The notes under the pieces are model-generated. The model did no database searches, was not told the origin of the DNA, and saw only the letters and a program-made list of their open reading frames with translations. Below, in pieces: positions 9,057 to 18,030 of a stretch of DNA of 64,000 nucleotides. Location of the stretch: positions 144,629 to 208,628 of the forward strand of contig JBOFHK010000002.1 in assembly GCA_051649605.1 (NCBI GenBank). The letters run 5' to 3'. The DNA is from Brevinema_A sp051649605 (GTDB taxonomy: Bacteria > Spirochaetota > Brevinematia > Brevinematales > Brevinemataceae). A program made the translations under genes and the position numbers. Position 1 is the first letter of the stretch, and each line of letters begins with the position of its first letter.

Positions 9057-9980
9057 TTATTTTATAAGATTAATGTTCTCTAAGGTAACAACAGTAACCC
9101 CTGTATCAGTTTCACGAGGCACATCGCCTTCTTTGGTAATCAATTGAACGGCGTAATCTATACCTTTCGACCCCATAAATTCAGGATTTTGTACCATCGA
9201 AGCGTTTAAAATACCTGATTCCATCACACGAACGGTATCTTGAGACTTATCAAACCCCACCAGTTTAACTTTACCTACTAGTCCTTTTTCTTCGATAGCA
9301 CGGGCAACCCCAACAGTCGATCCTTCATTAGAGGTATAGAATCCTATAAGATCAGGATTAGCCGTCATAATATCCGTAGCAATATTTAAAGCCCTCGCTT
9401 TATCACCATCAGAATATTGAATAGAAACGATCTTCACACCAGGAGCGATTTCTTTAATACGATCTTCAAAACCTTTTCCCCGATCAATCGCCGTTCCCGA
9501 TGCAGCTTGTGCGTGTACAATAGCGATTTTTCCTGTATTATCAATCAGCGCTGCCATAGTATCAGCAGCAAGACGACCAGCAACTTCATTATCGGTAGAT
9601 AAAAAAGCATCATAATCTTCCGTACTAATAGGTGAATCAATAAGAATCATAGGAATCCCAGCAGCCTTAACTTTTGCCACGACAGGAGCAAGAGCAGCTC
9701 CATCAGTAGGTGCTAATAAGATTGCAGCAACATCTTGGTTAATTGCATCTTCAACCATACGAGTTTGCTCATTAGGATCGGTTTTTCCTGCAGGCGCTCG
9801 AAAGACGAGAGTATAACCATCATATCTTTTAACCGATTCTTCCGCACCTTTTTTCACCGAAAACCAGTGTTCATCAAGCGAATCCATGGTAATAAGAACT
9901 ATTTTTTTTTCTTGGCTTTCTTCGTTTACACAAGAGATAACTGCCATAAGGAAAACAAAAATTAATAGAATTTTTTTCAT
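9057..9980 (-). CDS. Sugar ABC transporter substrate-binding lipoprotein
   Basis: About 307 residues. It has a lipoprotein signal ending VISC (Cys near residue 17), then a periplasmic-binding-protein-4 fold of the RbsB/MglB group: an N-terminal VLITMDSLDEHWFSVKKG, DPNEQTRMVEDAINQDV, ILLAPTDGAAL and later VKLVGFDKSQDTV. It should capture a monosaccharide outside the inner membrane and hand it to the adjacent permease. Two ATGs are adjacent (9983 and 9980); the AAGGAG is 3 and 6 bases away respectively, so I choose the second. Last gene of the SIS-ROK-ATPase-permease operon. The specific sugar cannot be read from the sequence. Confidence 0.9.
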   Translation of the reverse strand: MKKILLIFVFLMAVISCVNEESQEKKIVLITMDSLDEHWFSVKKGAEESVKRYDGYTLVFRAPAGKTDPNEQTRMVEDAINQDVAAILLAPTDGAALAPVVAKVKAAGIPMILIDSPISTEDYDAFLSTDNEVAGRLAADTMAALIDNTGKIAIVHAQAASGTAIDRGKGFEDRIKEIAPGVKIVSIQYSDGDKARALNIATDIMTANPDLIGFYTSNEGSTVGVARAIEEKGLVGKVKLVGFDKSQDTVRVMESGILNASMVQNPEFMGSKGIDYAVQLITKEGDVPRETDTGVTVVTLENINLIK

Positions 9981-9996
9981 CATAAACTCCTTAAGA

Positions 9997-10953
9997 TTAT
10001 TGATTTTTATCTTTTATACGATCAATAAATACCGCAACAATAATGACCACCCCTATTAACACTTCTTGTAGAAAGGCAGAAACCCCAACAAGATTTAAGC
10101 CATTCCGAAGAACACCAATAATTAAAGCTCCAATTAAAGTCCCACTAACGATCCCTTCTCCTCCACTGAGGCTTGTTCCTCCAATTACCGATGAAGCAAC
10201 AGCGTAAAGCTCATAACCTGTCCCTGCAGTGGGTTGACCTGAAAGAACTCTTGAGGTAAAAATAAGGCCAGCGATAGACGCTAAAAAACCAGAGGACATA
10301 TAAACAAAGATGATTGTTCGGTTAGTATCGATTCCTGAGAGTTTCGCTGCTTGAAGATTAGAACCAGAAGCATGAATATAAAGACCTAAGGGTGTTTTGG
10401 TGAGAAGATAATGAAAAAATATTGTGAGAAACAACATAATCCATACTGGAATGGGTACCCCTAATAAATTGCCGTTTCCAAGCACAGCAAAAGTATCAGG
10501 AATCCCTGAAATAGGAATTCCATTTGTAAGGATTAGAGCAAACCCTCGAACGATACTCATCGTCCCTAGAGTAACCACAAAAGGCGGAAGCTTCCCATAA
10601 ACAACTAATATTCCATTGCAAAGACCAACAAGAAGACCTGTAAGCATCCCTGCAAGAATTGCAAGAGGTATAGGAATCCCATGGACAATTAAAAAAGAAG
10701 AAGTCATTCCAGAAAGACCAATTACCGATCCTAAAGATAGGTCTATCCCTCCTGTAATTAATACCATCGTTTGACCAATCGCTACAATTGCAATAATTGA
10801 TGATTGTAACGCTACCGTAAGAAGGTTATTCGTACGAAAAAAATAGGGAGAAATTAGGGAAAAAATAAACATCATCCCAGCAAGCACAAAACAAATAGAT
10901 ATGAACTGTTTGAGTTTTGTATTATATTCGAGAATCCCTAAAAATTGTTTCAT
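9997..10953 (-). CDS. Sugar ABC transporter permease, RbsC family
   Basis: About 318 residues with 8-10 membrane helices. Family marks are AIGQTMVLITGGIDLSLGSV near residue 68, VVYGKLPPFVVTLGTMSIVRG around 127 and VIGGTSLSGGEG near residue 255, the ATPase-coupling region. ATG 10953 is preceded by AAGGGG; an ATG nine codons further upstream overlaps the ATPase stop and lacks a ribosome site. It pairs with the binding protein 16 bases downstream. If the ATPase upstream is truly inactive, this permease would be orphaned. Confidence 0.9.
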   Translation of the reverse strand: MKQFLGILEYNTKLKQFISICFVLAGMMFIFSLISPYFFRTNNLLTVALQSSIIAIVAIGQTMVLITGGIDLSLGSVIGLSGMTSSFLIVHGIPIPLAILAGMLTGLLVGLCNGILVVYGKLPPFVVTLGTMSIVRGFALILTNGIPISGIPDTFAVLGNGNLLGVPIPVWIMLFLTIFFHYLLTKTPLGLYIHASGSNLQAAKLSGIDTNRTIIFVYMSSGFLASIAGLIFTSRVLSGQPTAGTGYELYAVASSVIGGTSLSGGEGIVSGTLIGALIIGVLRNGLNLVGVSAFLQEVLIGVVIIVAVFIDRIKDKNQ

Positions 10954-10972
10954 AAAAAACCCCTTATGATTA

Positions 10973-12463
10973 TTAAGCATTCATTGTTGCATAACGTAAA
11001 ACTTCTTCCTGTGTTGTGTGTTTAGGTAAGACCTCACCTGTGATTTTTCCATTGGAGATCACAAGGATTCGATCACAAATCCCTAAAAGCTCAGGAAGAT
11101 CAGAAGAAATTACAGCAACCCCAACATCACTTACTTTTAAATCGTTAAGGAGAGAATAAATATTTATTTTCGCATTGACATCTACCCCACGCGTCGGCTC
11201 ATCAAAAAAGAATACTTTTGGTTGCGTGAGTAGCCACTTACCAATCATTGTTTTTTGCTGATTGCCTCCACTAAGAAACTGAATCTTATCGTAAGGAGTT
11301 CTCATCTTTATTCCTAGGTGTTCTTTAAGCCTTAGACTTTTTTCATAAATCTGCTGGTGATCAACATACAAAGGATAGGCAAAAATATTCATATTAGGGA
11401 GTGCAATATTTTCTAGAACGCTCATCTTAAGAGCTAATCCTTCCTGCTTACGATCCTCTGAAACATAAGCAATCCCAGAACGAATAGATTCGCTAATCGT
11501 TTGATTAGTCAGTGTTCGCTCTTCAAGCTGAATAGAACCACCTTGGTGGTGATAAATTCCAGCAATAGTTTTTGCAATTTTTGTTCTTCCAGCACCCACA
11601 AGACCAGCGAAGCCAAGAATTTCCCCTTGTTTGATTTCAAAACTAATATCTCGAAAAAATGGCTCACAGCTAATATTATTGACGGAAAGAATAGTTTTTC
11701 CGATAGGACAAAAAATTTTGGGGTATTTCTCTGTAATGTCTCGACCAGCCATCGCAGAAATCAGTTCATCAACACTAGTATCTTTATAGAGCTTACTCAT
11801 CACAAAATTACCATCCCGAAGCACGGTAACACGATCGGCTATTTGTCCTAATTCTTCTAAGCGGTGTGTAATATAAATGACAGCAATACCCATTGATTTG
11901 AGGTCTTTGATAATATTAAATAACTCTGTTGTTTCCCGCTCAGAGAGAGAAGAGGTTGGTTCGTCCATTATTAAGACCTGAGAAAATATTGATACAGCAC
12001 GTGCAATTTCGATTACTTGTTGTTTGGAAATTGGTAGATTTTTTACTTGCTGATCCAATTCGTTCTATAATCCAAACCTTTTGAGCCAAATTTTTGCGAT
12101 TTTCTTCATTTTTGCCTTATCGAGAAACCCTAAAGAAGTTTTATACTCACGAGCAAGAAATAAATTTTCTAATACCGTCAGATGAGTACACATATTTAAT
12201 TCTTGGTGAATCGTAACCACTTTATGAGCAATCGCGTCCGCTGGTTTGTAAAAATGAACAGACTGATTTTCTATAGATAATTCTCCAGAGTCCATTGTAT
12301 AAACTCCTGCCATAATCTTCATCAATGTTGATTTCCCTGCCCCATTCTCGCCAAGGACAGCATGCACTTCCCCTTTATAGGCATAAAAATCAACATTTTT
12401 AAGAACAGGAATCCCAAAAAACGACTTGCAGATTTTTTGAGCCGAAAATATAATATCAGACAA
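10973..12463 (-). pseudogene. Sugar ABC transporter ATPase (RbsA/MglA type) with in-frame TAG
   Basis: One continuous frame of 496 amino-acid codons apart from a TAG at 12067-12065 (codon 133), so this is a point stop, not a frameshift. The first part has Walker A GENGAGKST and the Q-loop TIHQELNM. After the TAG, ELDQQVKNLPISKQQVIEIA supplies the N-domain signature, then LIMDEPTSSLSERE, and the whole second nucleotide-binding domain follows (GLVGAGRTKIAK, LSGGNQQK, FFDEPTRGVDV). Full length is normal for the double-domain family. The stop parts Walker A from the signature motif of domain 1, so neither fragment should work alone. RF1 (prfA, 33633) is present, so TAG is probably a real stop here. 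The start overlaps the ROK gene by 8 bases. Confidence 0.85.
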
Positions 12464-13403
12464 AAGTGACCTCCTTTTGCTTGAGTAAAGCGATTCCTAG
12501 TGCAGCGTAATCTCCCAAAGATTCTCCTAATTGAGCAGGAACAATTTTACAAACTTCTTGGGCAAATATCAAACTCTCTTCACGTAGTACCCTCTCCATA
12601 GAAGGACGAAAATACTGCTCCATACGGACAAACATACTTCCGATAATAATTCGTTCAGGATTGAGCATATCTAACAAAATCGCTAATCCTTTACCAAGAT
12701 AACATCCACTTTCTTCAAAAATACTCAGAGCAAAAGGGTCGTTATTCTTCGCAGCAATACTAAGGTCATGAGCATTGATAGGACGTCCCTCAAGAAAGTT
12801 GATAAAATCTTGTGCGAAATTTGGGTTTTCTTTTATTCTTAGCTGTGCAAGCTGAGACAAACCCCCTCCGCTACAAAAGCCTTCAAATGAACCACTTTTA
12901 CCATAACCGATTGGACCTTGAGATTCTAAACGAATATGCCCTACTTCTCCTGCCATATCTGATGTACCAGAGTATAATAACCCATTAAGAATCAATCCTG
13001 CCCCGAGACCCGTACCAAAAGTAAGAAAAATAATATTTTTGAAACCTTTCCCTGCCCCCCAAAGATGTTCCGCAACGACACCAGCATTTGCATCGTTTTG
13101 GAGAGAAACAGGAAGAGACAAACAATCGTGAAGTATTTGGCAAATCGGTATATCTCGCCATCCTAAAAGATTTGGAGGATTAAGGATTACTCCCCCATAA
13201 GCAGATAAAGGCCCTCCACAGCTAATACCGAGAGCAGAAACAGGGTGGGAATTTTTGAATTGCTTACAAAATTTAATGATTTTTTCTATTGTTTCTTGAG
13301 GAGAACTAGTAGCGAAGGCTTCCTTTTGTAAGATTTTTGGTTCGTCTGTTCCAATAGATACCGCGGTCTTCGTCCCTCCAATATCTACCCCTATTAAATT
13401 CAT
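12456..13403 (-). CDS. ROK-family sugar kinase
   Basis: 315 residues. The phosphate-binding IGVDIGGTKT opens the protein, and the ROK signature block LQNDANAGVVAEHLWGAG and TFGTGLGAGLILNG are present (catalytic Asp in NDAN). The usual zinc-binding CxCGxxGCxE is replaced by GYGKSGSFEGFCSG, a Cys-poor variant. It probably phosphorylates the sugar brought in by the neighbouring ABC system. ATG 13403 has GGAG 7 bases upstream and overlaps the SIS gene's TGA by one base (TGATG), showing translational coupling. Exact sugar not known. Confidence 0.88.
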   Translation of the reverse strand: MNLIGVDIGGTKTAVSIGTDEPKILQKEAFATSSPQETIEKIIKFCKQFKNSHPVSALGISCGGPLSAYGGVILNPPNLLGWRDIPICQILHDCLSLPVSLQNDANAGVVAEHLWGAGKGFKNIIFLTFGTGLGAGLILNGLLYSGTSDMAGEVGHIRLESQGPIGYGKSGSFEGFCSGGGLSQLAQLRIKENPNFAQDFINFLEGRPINAHDLSIAAKNNDPFALSIFEESGCYLGKGLAILLDMLNPERIIIGSMFVRMEQYFRPSMERVLREESLIFAQEVCKIVPAQLGESLGDYAALGIALLKQKEVTFV

Positions 13404-14065
13404 CAACAATCTCCAAAAAATCTTTTTTCTAAAGTGGTACAAAGATAATGGTAAATCGGTAAATGAAGCTCTTGAATATCAGAAGTTAAATCAGCAGGGA
13501 CACAAATACAATAATCTGCAATTTCTACTAAACGACCTCCAGATCTCCCCGTAAGTCCTAGGGCTTTCATACCTCTCTCTTTTGCTACAGTTGCGGCGTA
13601 AAGTATATTTTTTGAGTTTCCAGAAGTACTAATCCCCAAAAAAACATCCCCCATCTGACCCAACACATAAACAAGTTGAGCATAAATAAGATAAGGATTT
13701 TCATCATTTCCATAGGCTGTCGTAAAAGAAGGAAAACTAGTAAGAGGAATCACTGGTAATCCTTTTTGGAGATAAGTATTAAGATTGCGATTTTCCTCTA
13801 CAGAGAGTAAATCCGAATTAAAAGTCCCTGCAGAAATTCGACGTGGAAGCATAAATCCTTTTAGAAGCTCTCCTGCAATATGATCCGCATCCGCACAACT
13901 ACCACCATTACCTGCAATTAGTAATTTACCTTCCCCACGAAAAGAATTTTCCAACATGGATAATATTGTATCAATTATAGGTTGGAGTTTTTTAAGATTA
14001 GGATAACGTGTAAACACTAGAATACTCCCAGAATCATAATATAACTTAGTATGGCATACCAGCAT
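13403..14065 (-). CDS. SIS-domain sugar-phosphate isomerase, GmhA-like
   Basis: 220 residues with a single SIS fold: LLIAGNGGSCADADHIAGEL near residue 48 and GDVFLGISTSGNSKNILYAA near 138. This arrangement is that of phosphoheptose isomerase (GmhA) and related keto/aldo sugar-phosphate isomerases. It heads an operon with a ROK kinase and a monosaccharide ABC importer, so a catabolic isomerase is more likely than lipopolysaccharide heptose synthesis. The ribosome site is weak (TTTGAT) and another start near residue 17 (GTG) is possible. A decayed copy lies at 17600-17911. Confidence 0.85.
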   Translation of the reverse strand: MLVCHTKLYYDSGSILVFTRYPNLKKLQPIIDTILSMLENSFRGEGKLLIAGNGGSCADADHIAGELLKGFMLPRRISAGTFNSDLLSVEENRNLNTYLQKGLPVIPLTSFPSFTTAYGNDENPYLIYAQLVYVLGQMGDVFLGISTSGNSKNILYAATVAKERGMKALGLTGRSGGRLVEIADYCICVPADLTSDIQELHLPIYHYLCTTLEKRFFGDC

Positions 14066-14234
14066 AATTTTATCAAAGAATAAAATATTTTTAGAATTAT
14101 TGGTAATTATTTTTAAATCTACTCCTTTATTTACAAACTAATTTCCATTATATAATTGAGTGTAAGACAGATAATATTTCTAATCCTTATTAATCAATAC
14201 ATTACCCTATAAATCAGATCTATAAGAAATCAAT

Positions 14235-14263
14235 TTGACAAAAAAAAATAGGTGATCTATACT
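14235..14263 (+). promoter_or_regulatory. Strong sigma-70 promoter for the acyl-CoA dehydrogenase fusion
   Basis: TTGACA (14235-14240), exactly 17 bases, TATACT (14258-14263), about 70 bases before the start codon. It is one of the best promoter matches in the window, suggesting high basal expression. The rest of the 269-base gap 14066-14334 shows no gene. Confidence 0.8.
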
Positions 14264-14334
14264 ATATACAGTGTTGATACCATAATAATTAATATGGAAT
14301 AAAAACACAGTTAATAATCTAGAAGGAGAAAACA

Positions 14335-16248
14335 ATGTTATTTAAGACTCAGGAGAAACACGAAGTTCTTAGAGAAAAAGTTCGCAAATTTGCTGAACAA
14401 GAAGTTAAACCCATTGCCTTTGAGTTAGATCAGGAAAACAAATTTCCTGATGATGTAGTAAAAAAAATGGGGGCCTTAGGAATTATGGGTTTACCTTATG
14501 AAACAAAATACGGTGGTACACAAGAAGATGTGCTCAGTTATGCTATTGCCGTTGAAGAATTGTCGCGTATAGATGGTGGAGTCGGTGTTATTTTATCAGC
14601 TCACACGTCTTTGGGAAGTTATCCCATTGCCGCATTCGGAACGGAAGAACAAAAACAAAAATATCTTATACCCTTAGCCAAAGGAAACAAGATAGGAGCA
14701 TTTGGACTGACAGAAGTAAATGCTGGAAGTGATGCTGGAGGCACAGAAACAACAGCAGTATTACAAGGTGATCATTATATTCTTAACGGAAATAAAATTT
14801 TCATTACCAATGCTCCTAAAGCCGACACTTACATTGTTTTTGCTGTAACCACTCCTGATATTGGAGTTAAAGGAATCAGTGCTTTTATTGTTGAAAAAGG
14901 ATGGGAAGGATTTGACTTTGGAGACAAATATGATAAACTTGGTATTCGTTCCTCAACAACAGCGGAATTAATTTTTAATGATGTAAAAGTTCCTGTTGCT
15001 AATCTTCTTGGAGGCAAAGAAGGGCAAGGATTCAAAGTTGCCATGTCTACATTAGACGGTGGTCGTATTGGTATCGCTGCCCAAGCTTTAGGGATTGCAC
15101 AAGGAGCTTATGAACAAGCATTAGAATATGCAAAAGATAGAGAACAATTTGGTAAAGCAATTGCTCATCAACAAGCGATTTCTTTCAAGTTAGCGGATAT
15201 GGCAACTAAATTACGTTGTGCGAGATTCTTAGTCTACAGTGCTGCAGAATTAAAAGAAGCTCATCTCCCTTATGGAACAGAAGCCGCAATGGCAAAGTTA
15301 TATGCATCTGACGTGTGTTTAGAAATTGTCAACGATGCCCTTCAAATTTTTGGAGGAAGTGGTTATCTTAAAGGAATGGATGTTGAACGTGCGTATCGCG
15401 ACGCAAAAATTTGTACTATTTACGAAGGCACTAATGAGATCCAACGTATTGTTATTGCTGCCAGCCTCATCGGTAAAGCACCAAAAGAAAATGCCAGCCC
15501 TCTTAAGAAAAAACAAGGATCAGAAACAGGTATTCGTAAAAACATGGTGTTTAAAGATGGCTCTGCCAAAGAAAAAGTTACAGCTCTTGTTACTGCCTTA
15601 AAAGCTGATGGATATGATTTTTCTATTGGTATTGATATTAATACCCCTATCGCCGAAGCAGAACGTGTTGTTAGTGTAGGTAAAGGGATCGGTAAAAAAG
15701 AAAATTTAGCCCTGATCGAAAAATTAGCCAAGGCCAGCGGTGCTGCAATGGGTTCATCACGCCCTGTTGCAGAAACATTACGCTTTATGCCATTAAATAG
15801 ATATGTAGGATTATCTGGACAAACATTTAGTGGGAATTTGTATATTGCCTGTGGTATTTCAGGAGCAGCCCAACACCTCAAAGGTATTAAAAATGCAACT
15901 ACTATTGTCGCAATTAATAGTAGTGCTAATGCACGTATTTTCAAAAATGCAGATTATGGAATTATAGGAAGTATTGAAGAGGTCGTTCCTTTACTTGCTG
16001 ACGCACTAGGTACAGGTCCTAAAACACAAGCTCCCCCTATGGTAAAAATGAAAAGAGCCTTCGTGAGAAAACCACCATTAGATACCTACTATGTATGTAA
16101 AGGGTGCGGTTATGAGTATGATCATCATATTGGAGATCCTGTAGCAGATATTGCACCAGGAACAAAATTTGAAGCCTTACCTGAAGATTGGGTATGCCCT
16201 TACTGCGGTGATGAAAAATGTACCTATCTTGCTGTGGAATCAAAATAA
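14335..16248 (+). CDS. Acyl-CoA dehydrogenase / EtfA-like FAD domain / rubredoxin fusion
   Basis: 637 residues in three parts. Residues 1-380 are a complete acyl-CoA dehydrogenase: FGLTEVNAGSDAGG, the FITNA flavin loop, KLGIRSSTTAEL, DREQFGKAI, and the catalytic Glu364 in YEGTNEIQR. Residues about 440-556 match the FAD-binding C-terminal domain of electron-transfer flavoprotein alpha (GSSRPVAETLRFMP, GLSGQTFSGNLYIACGISG, AINSSANARIFKNADYGI). Residues 583-632 are a rubredoxin with Cys588, 591, 621 and 624. Electrons can thus pass from acyl-CoA through FAD to the iron centre within one chain. The flavodiiron gene starts 15 bases downstream, giving a natural acceptor. Similar fusions occur in some anaerobes. 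A strong AGAAGGAG precedes the ATG. Confidence 0.92.
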   Translation: MLFKTQEKHEVLREKVRKFAEQEVKPIAFELDQENKFPDDVVKKMGALGIMGLPYETKYGGTQEDVLSYAIAVEELSRIDGGVGVILSAHTSLGSYPIAAFGTEEQKQKYLIPLAKGNKIGAFGLTEVNAGSDAGGTETTAVLQGDHYILNGNKIFITNAPKADTYIVFAVTTPDIGVKGISAFIVEKGWEGFDFGDKYDKLGIRSSTTAELIFNDVKVPVANLLGGKEGQGFKVAMSTLDGGRIGIAAQALGIAQGAYEQALEYAKDREQFGKAIAHQQAISFKLADMATKLRCARFLVYSAAELKEAHLPYGTEAAMAKLYASDVCLEIVNDALQIFGGSGYLKGMDVERAYRDAKICTIYEGTNEIQRIVIAASLIGKAPKENASPLKKKQGSETGIRKNMVFKDGSAKEKVTALVTALKADGYDFSIGIDINTPIAEAERVVSVGKGIGKKENLALIEKLAKASGAAMGSSRPVAETLRFMPLNRYVGLSGQTFSGNLYIACGISGAAQHLKGIKNATTIVAINSSANARIFKNADYGIIGSIEEVVPLLADALGTGPKTQAPPMVKMKRAFVRKPPLDTYYVCKGCGYEYDHHIGDPVADIAPGTKFEALPEDWVCPYCGDEKCTYLAVESK

Positions 16249-16263
16249 TAAAGGAGTTAATTT

Positions 16264-17478
16264 ATGAATTATTGTAGAGAAATCGTAGAAAATTTATACT
16301 ACGTAGGTGCCGATGATCATCGTATTGATCTTTTTGAAAACATTCATCCTCTTACAGAACGAGGAGTATCATATAACTCTTATTTATTATTAGATGAAAA
16401 AACCGTCCTTGTAGACACAGTGGATTGGGCTGTTGTTCGACCATGGTTAGAAAATATAGAAATGGTTCTTGCGGGAAGAAGCTTAGATTATTTAGTGGTC
16501 AATCACATGGAGCCTGATCACTGTGCAGGAATTGAAGAGATAGCCCTTCGTTATCCAGACATTCAAATCATTAGTACAGAAAAAGCATTGATGATTATGA
16601 CCCAATTAAAATATCGAGGTATTGAAGGTAAATCCATTATTGTTAAAGAAGGAGATACATTCAATTTTGGAAAACATACCTTTACTTTCTTAGAAGCACC
16701 AATGGTTCACTGGCCAGAAACGATGGTTACGCTCGATCTCACAAATGGTGCCTTATTTTCTGCTGATGCTTTTGGTTCCTTTAATGCATTAGACGGTCGT
16801 TTATTTGCCGATGAAGTAAATTTTGATAGAGATTGGATTGATGAAACACGTCGTTACTACACTAATATTGTAGGTAAATACGGCGCTCATGTTCAAGATC
16901 TCTTAAGAAAAGCGACCCCATTATTGGACAAAGTCAAATTTATTTGTCCCTTACATGGTCTTATATGGCGTAAAGATTTTGACTATATTCTTGATAAGTA
17001 TGTCAAATGGAGTACCTATGAACCAGAAGAAACTGGTGTTCTTATTGCCTATGCTTCTATGTATGGTAACACCGAAGAGGTAGCTCAACTATTAGCAGGT
17101 CTTTTAGTACGAAAAGGGATCACTAATGTTGTCCTTAGAGATGTTTCTCGTTCAGATGTTTCGTGGCTTATTGCTGATACATTCCGCTTGAGTCATTTGG
17201 TATTAGCGAGTGTAACGTATAATTTAAGCATTTATCCAAAAATGTTGGCTTATATGGAAGATATGAAAATGATTAACATTCAAAAGAGAACCGTTGCCTT
17301 AATTGAGAATGGATCATGGGCTCCAACAGCTGGATCTCTCATGAAAGAATTCTTAAATAGCATGAAACAAATGGACGTCCTCAACGAAGATTTAACCATT
17401 ATCTCTGCTATTACTGAGTCTAAGTTCATTGGATTGGAAGCTATCGCTGACAATATTATTGATTCAATGCAAAAATAA
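16264..17478 (+). CDS. Flavodiiron protein (A-type flavoprotein, FprA-like)
   Basis: 404 residues. The metallo-beta-lactamase-like half (1-250) has the diiron ligands in NHMEPDH (His81, Glu83, Asp85, His86), His148 in MVHWPE, Asp167 in SADAFGS and a late His in CPLHGLIWR. The flavodoxin half (about 255-404) has the FMN loop YASMYGNTEEVA. The family reduces oxygen to water or nitric oxide to nitrous oxide in the cytoplasm of anaerobes, with rubredoxin as donor. A rubredoxin domain is fused to the gene 15 bases upstream. Ribosome site AAAGGAG; terminator immediately after. Confidence 0.93.
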   Translation: MNYCREIVENLYYVGADDHRIDLFENIHPLTERGVSYNSYLLLDEKTVLVDTVDWAVVRPWLENIEMVLAGRSLDYLVVNHMEPDHCAGIEEIALRYPDIQIISTEKALMIMTQLKYRGIEGKSIIVKEGDTFNFGKHTFTFLEAPMVHWPETMVTLDLTNGALFSADAFGSFNALDGRLFADEVNFDRDWIDETRRYYTNIVGKYGAHVQDLLRKATPLLDKVKFICPLHGLIWRKDFDYILDKYVKWSTYEPEETGVLIAYASMYGNTEEVAQLLAGLLVRKGITNVVLRDVSRSDVSWLIADTFRLSHLVLASVTYNLSIYPKMLAYMEDMKMINIQKRTVALIENGSWAPTAGSLMKEFLNSMKQMDVLNEDLTIISAITESKFIGLEAIADNIIDSMQK

Positions 17479-17494
17479 AAACTCTTTTCTTATT

Positions 17495-17523
17495 AATCCC
17501 CCTAAAATAGGGGGGTTTTTTAT
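17495..17523 (+). terminator. Intrinsic terminator after the flavodiiron gene
   Basis: CCCCCTA (17498-17504), 3-base loop, TAGGGGG, then a run of T. A strong GC stem 20 bases past the stop codon. Confidence 0.88.
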
Positions 17524-17599
17524 ACTTTTACACACAAGACGTCAACAATGTAACAAAGCACCTTCATCGATTGAATTGTTACTCATCATATTTTTATCT

Positions 17600-17911
17600 G
17601 TGGTCTTTTTTGTTGCAGTACAAAGTATATTTTTTGAGTATCAAGAAGTGCGAATCTCTAAAAAAACATCCCCCATCTGACCTAATACATAAATCTATTA
17701 TTTCCATAGTCTATCGTAAATAGTAAGAGGGATCACATCCGCACAACTAACCCTATTATCTGCAATTAGTAATTTACCTTTCCCACAAAAAAAAATTTCC
17801 AACACCAATAGTGTTGTACCAATCATAGATTATATTTTTAAGATTAGGGTAACCTGTAAATACTAGTATACTCCCATAAACGTACTATAACCGAGCATAA
17901 TATACCAGCAT
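17600..17911 (-). pseudogene. Decayed copy of the SIS isomerase gene
   Basis: This stretch is clearly related to the SIS gene at 13403-14065. Shared blocks include AAAGTATATTTTTTGAGT, AAAAAACATCCCCCATCTGA, CATCCGCACAACTA and CTGCAATTAGTAATTTACC, in the same order and spaced by deletions (one of about 120 bases where GGATCAC joins ATCCGCACAAC). The former start codon would be at 17911. Similarity continues into the upstream region and weakly down to about 17540. There are many stops and no open frame. It is a second, eroding copy, probably from a local duplication. It occupies most of the gene-free interval 17479-18030. Confidence 0.85.
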
Positions 17912-17961
17912 CGTTTTTTAAAGAACAAAATAATAATTAAGAAATTCACAAAGAATAGAGT

Positions 17962-17998
17962 AAAAAAATCCCCTATATACTACTTAATATAGAGGATT
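17962..17998 (-). terminator. Terminator of the tag/pcp transcript
   Basis: On the minus strand, arms 17998-17987 and 17978-17967 (AATCCTCTATAT / ATATAGGGGATT, one mismatch) around an 8-base loop, followed by seven T. It lies about 30 bases past the tag stop. Confidence 0.7.
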
Positions 17999-18030
17999 AA
18001 AGTGGATGACTCTGTTTTCTCACATCAACC

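Noticed and set aside
12062..12070. Stop-codon reassignment or programmed readthrough of TAG in the ABC ATPase
   Set aside because: RF1 is encoded in the window, the downstream bases do not match the known CAR-YYA readthrough context, and no recoding element was recognised.
15420..15944. 174-codon minus-strand frame
   Set aside because: Antisense to the EtfA part of the acyl-CoA dehydrogenase fusion; no ribosome site and no family.
17429..17680. 83-codon plus-strand frame past the flavodiiron gene
   Set aside because: It runs through the terminator and antisense through the decayed SIS copy.
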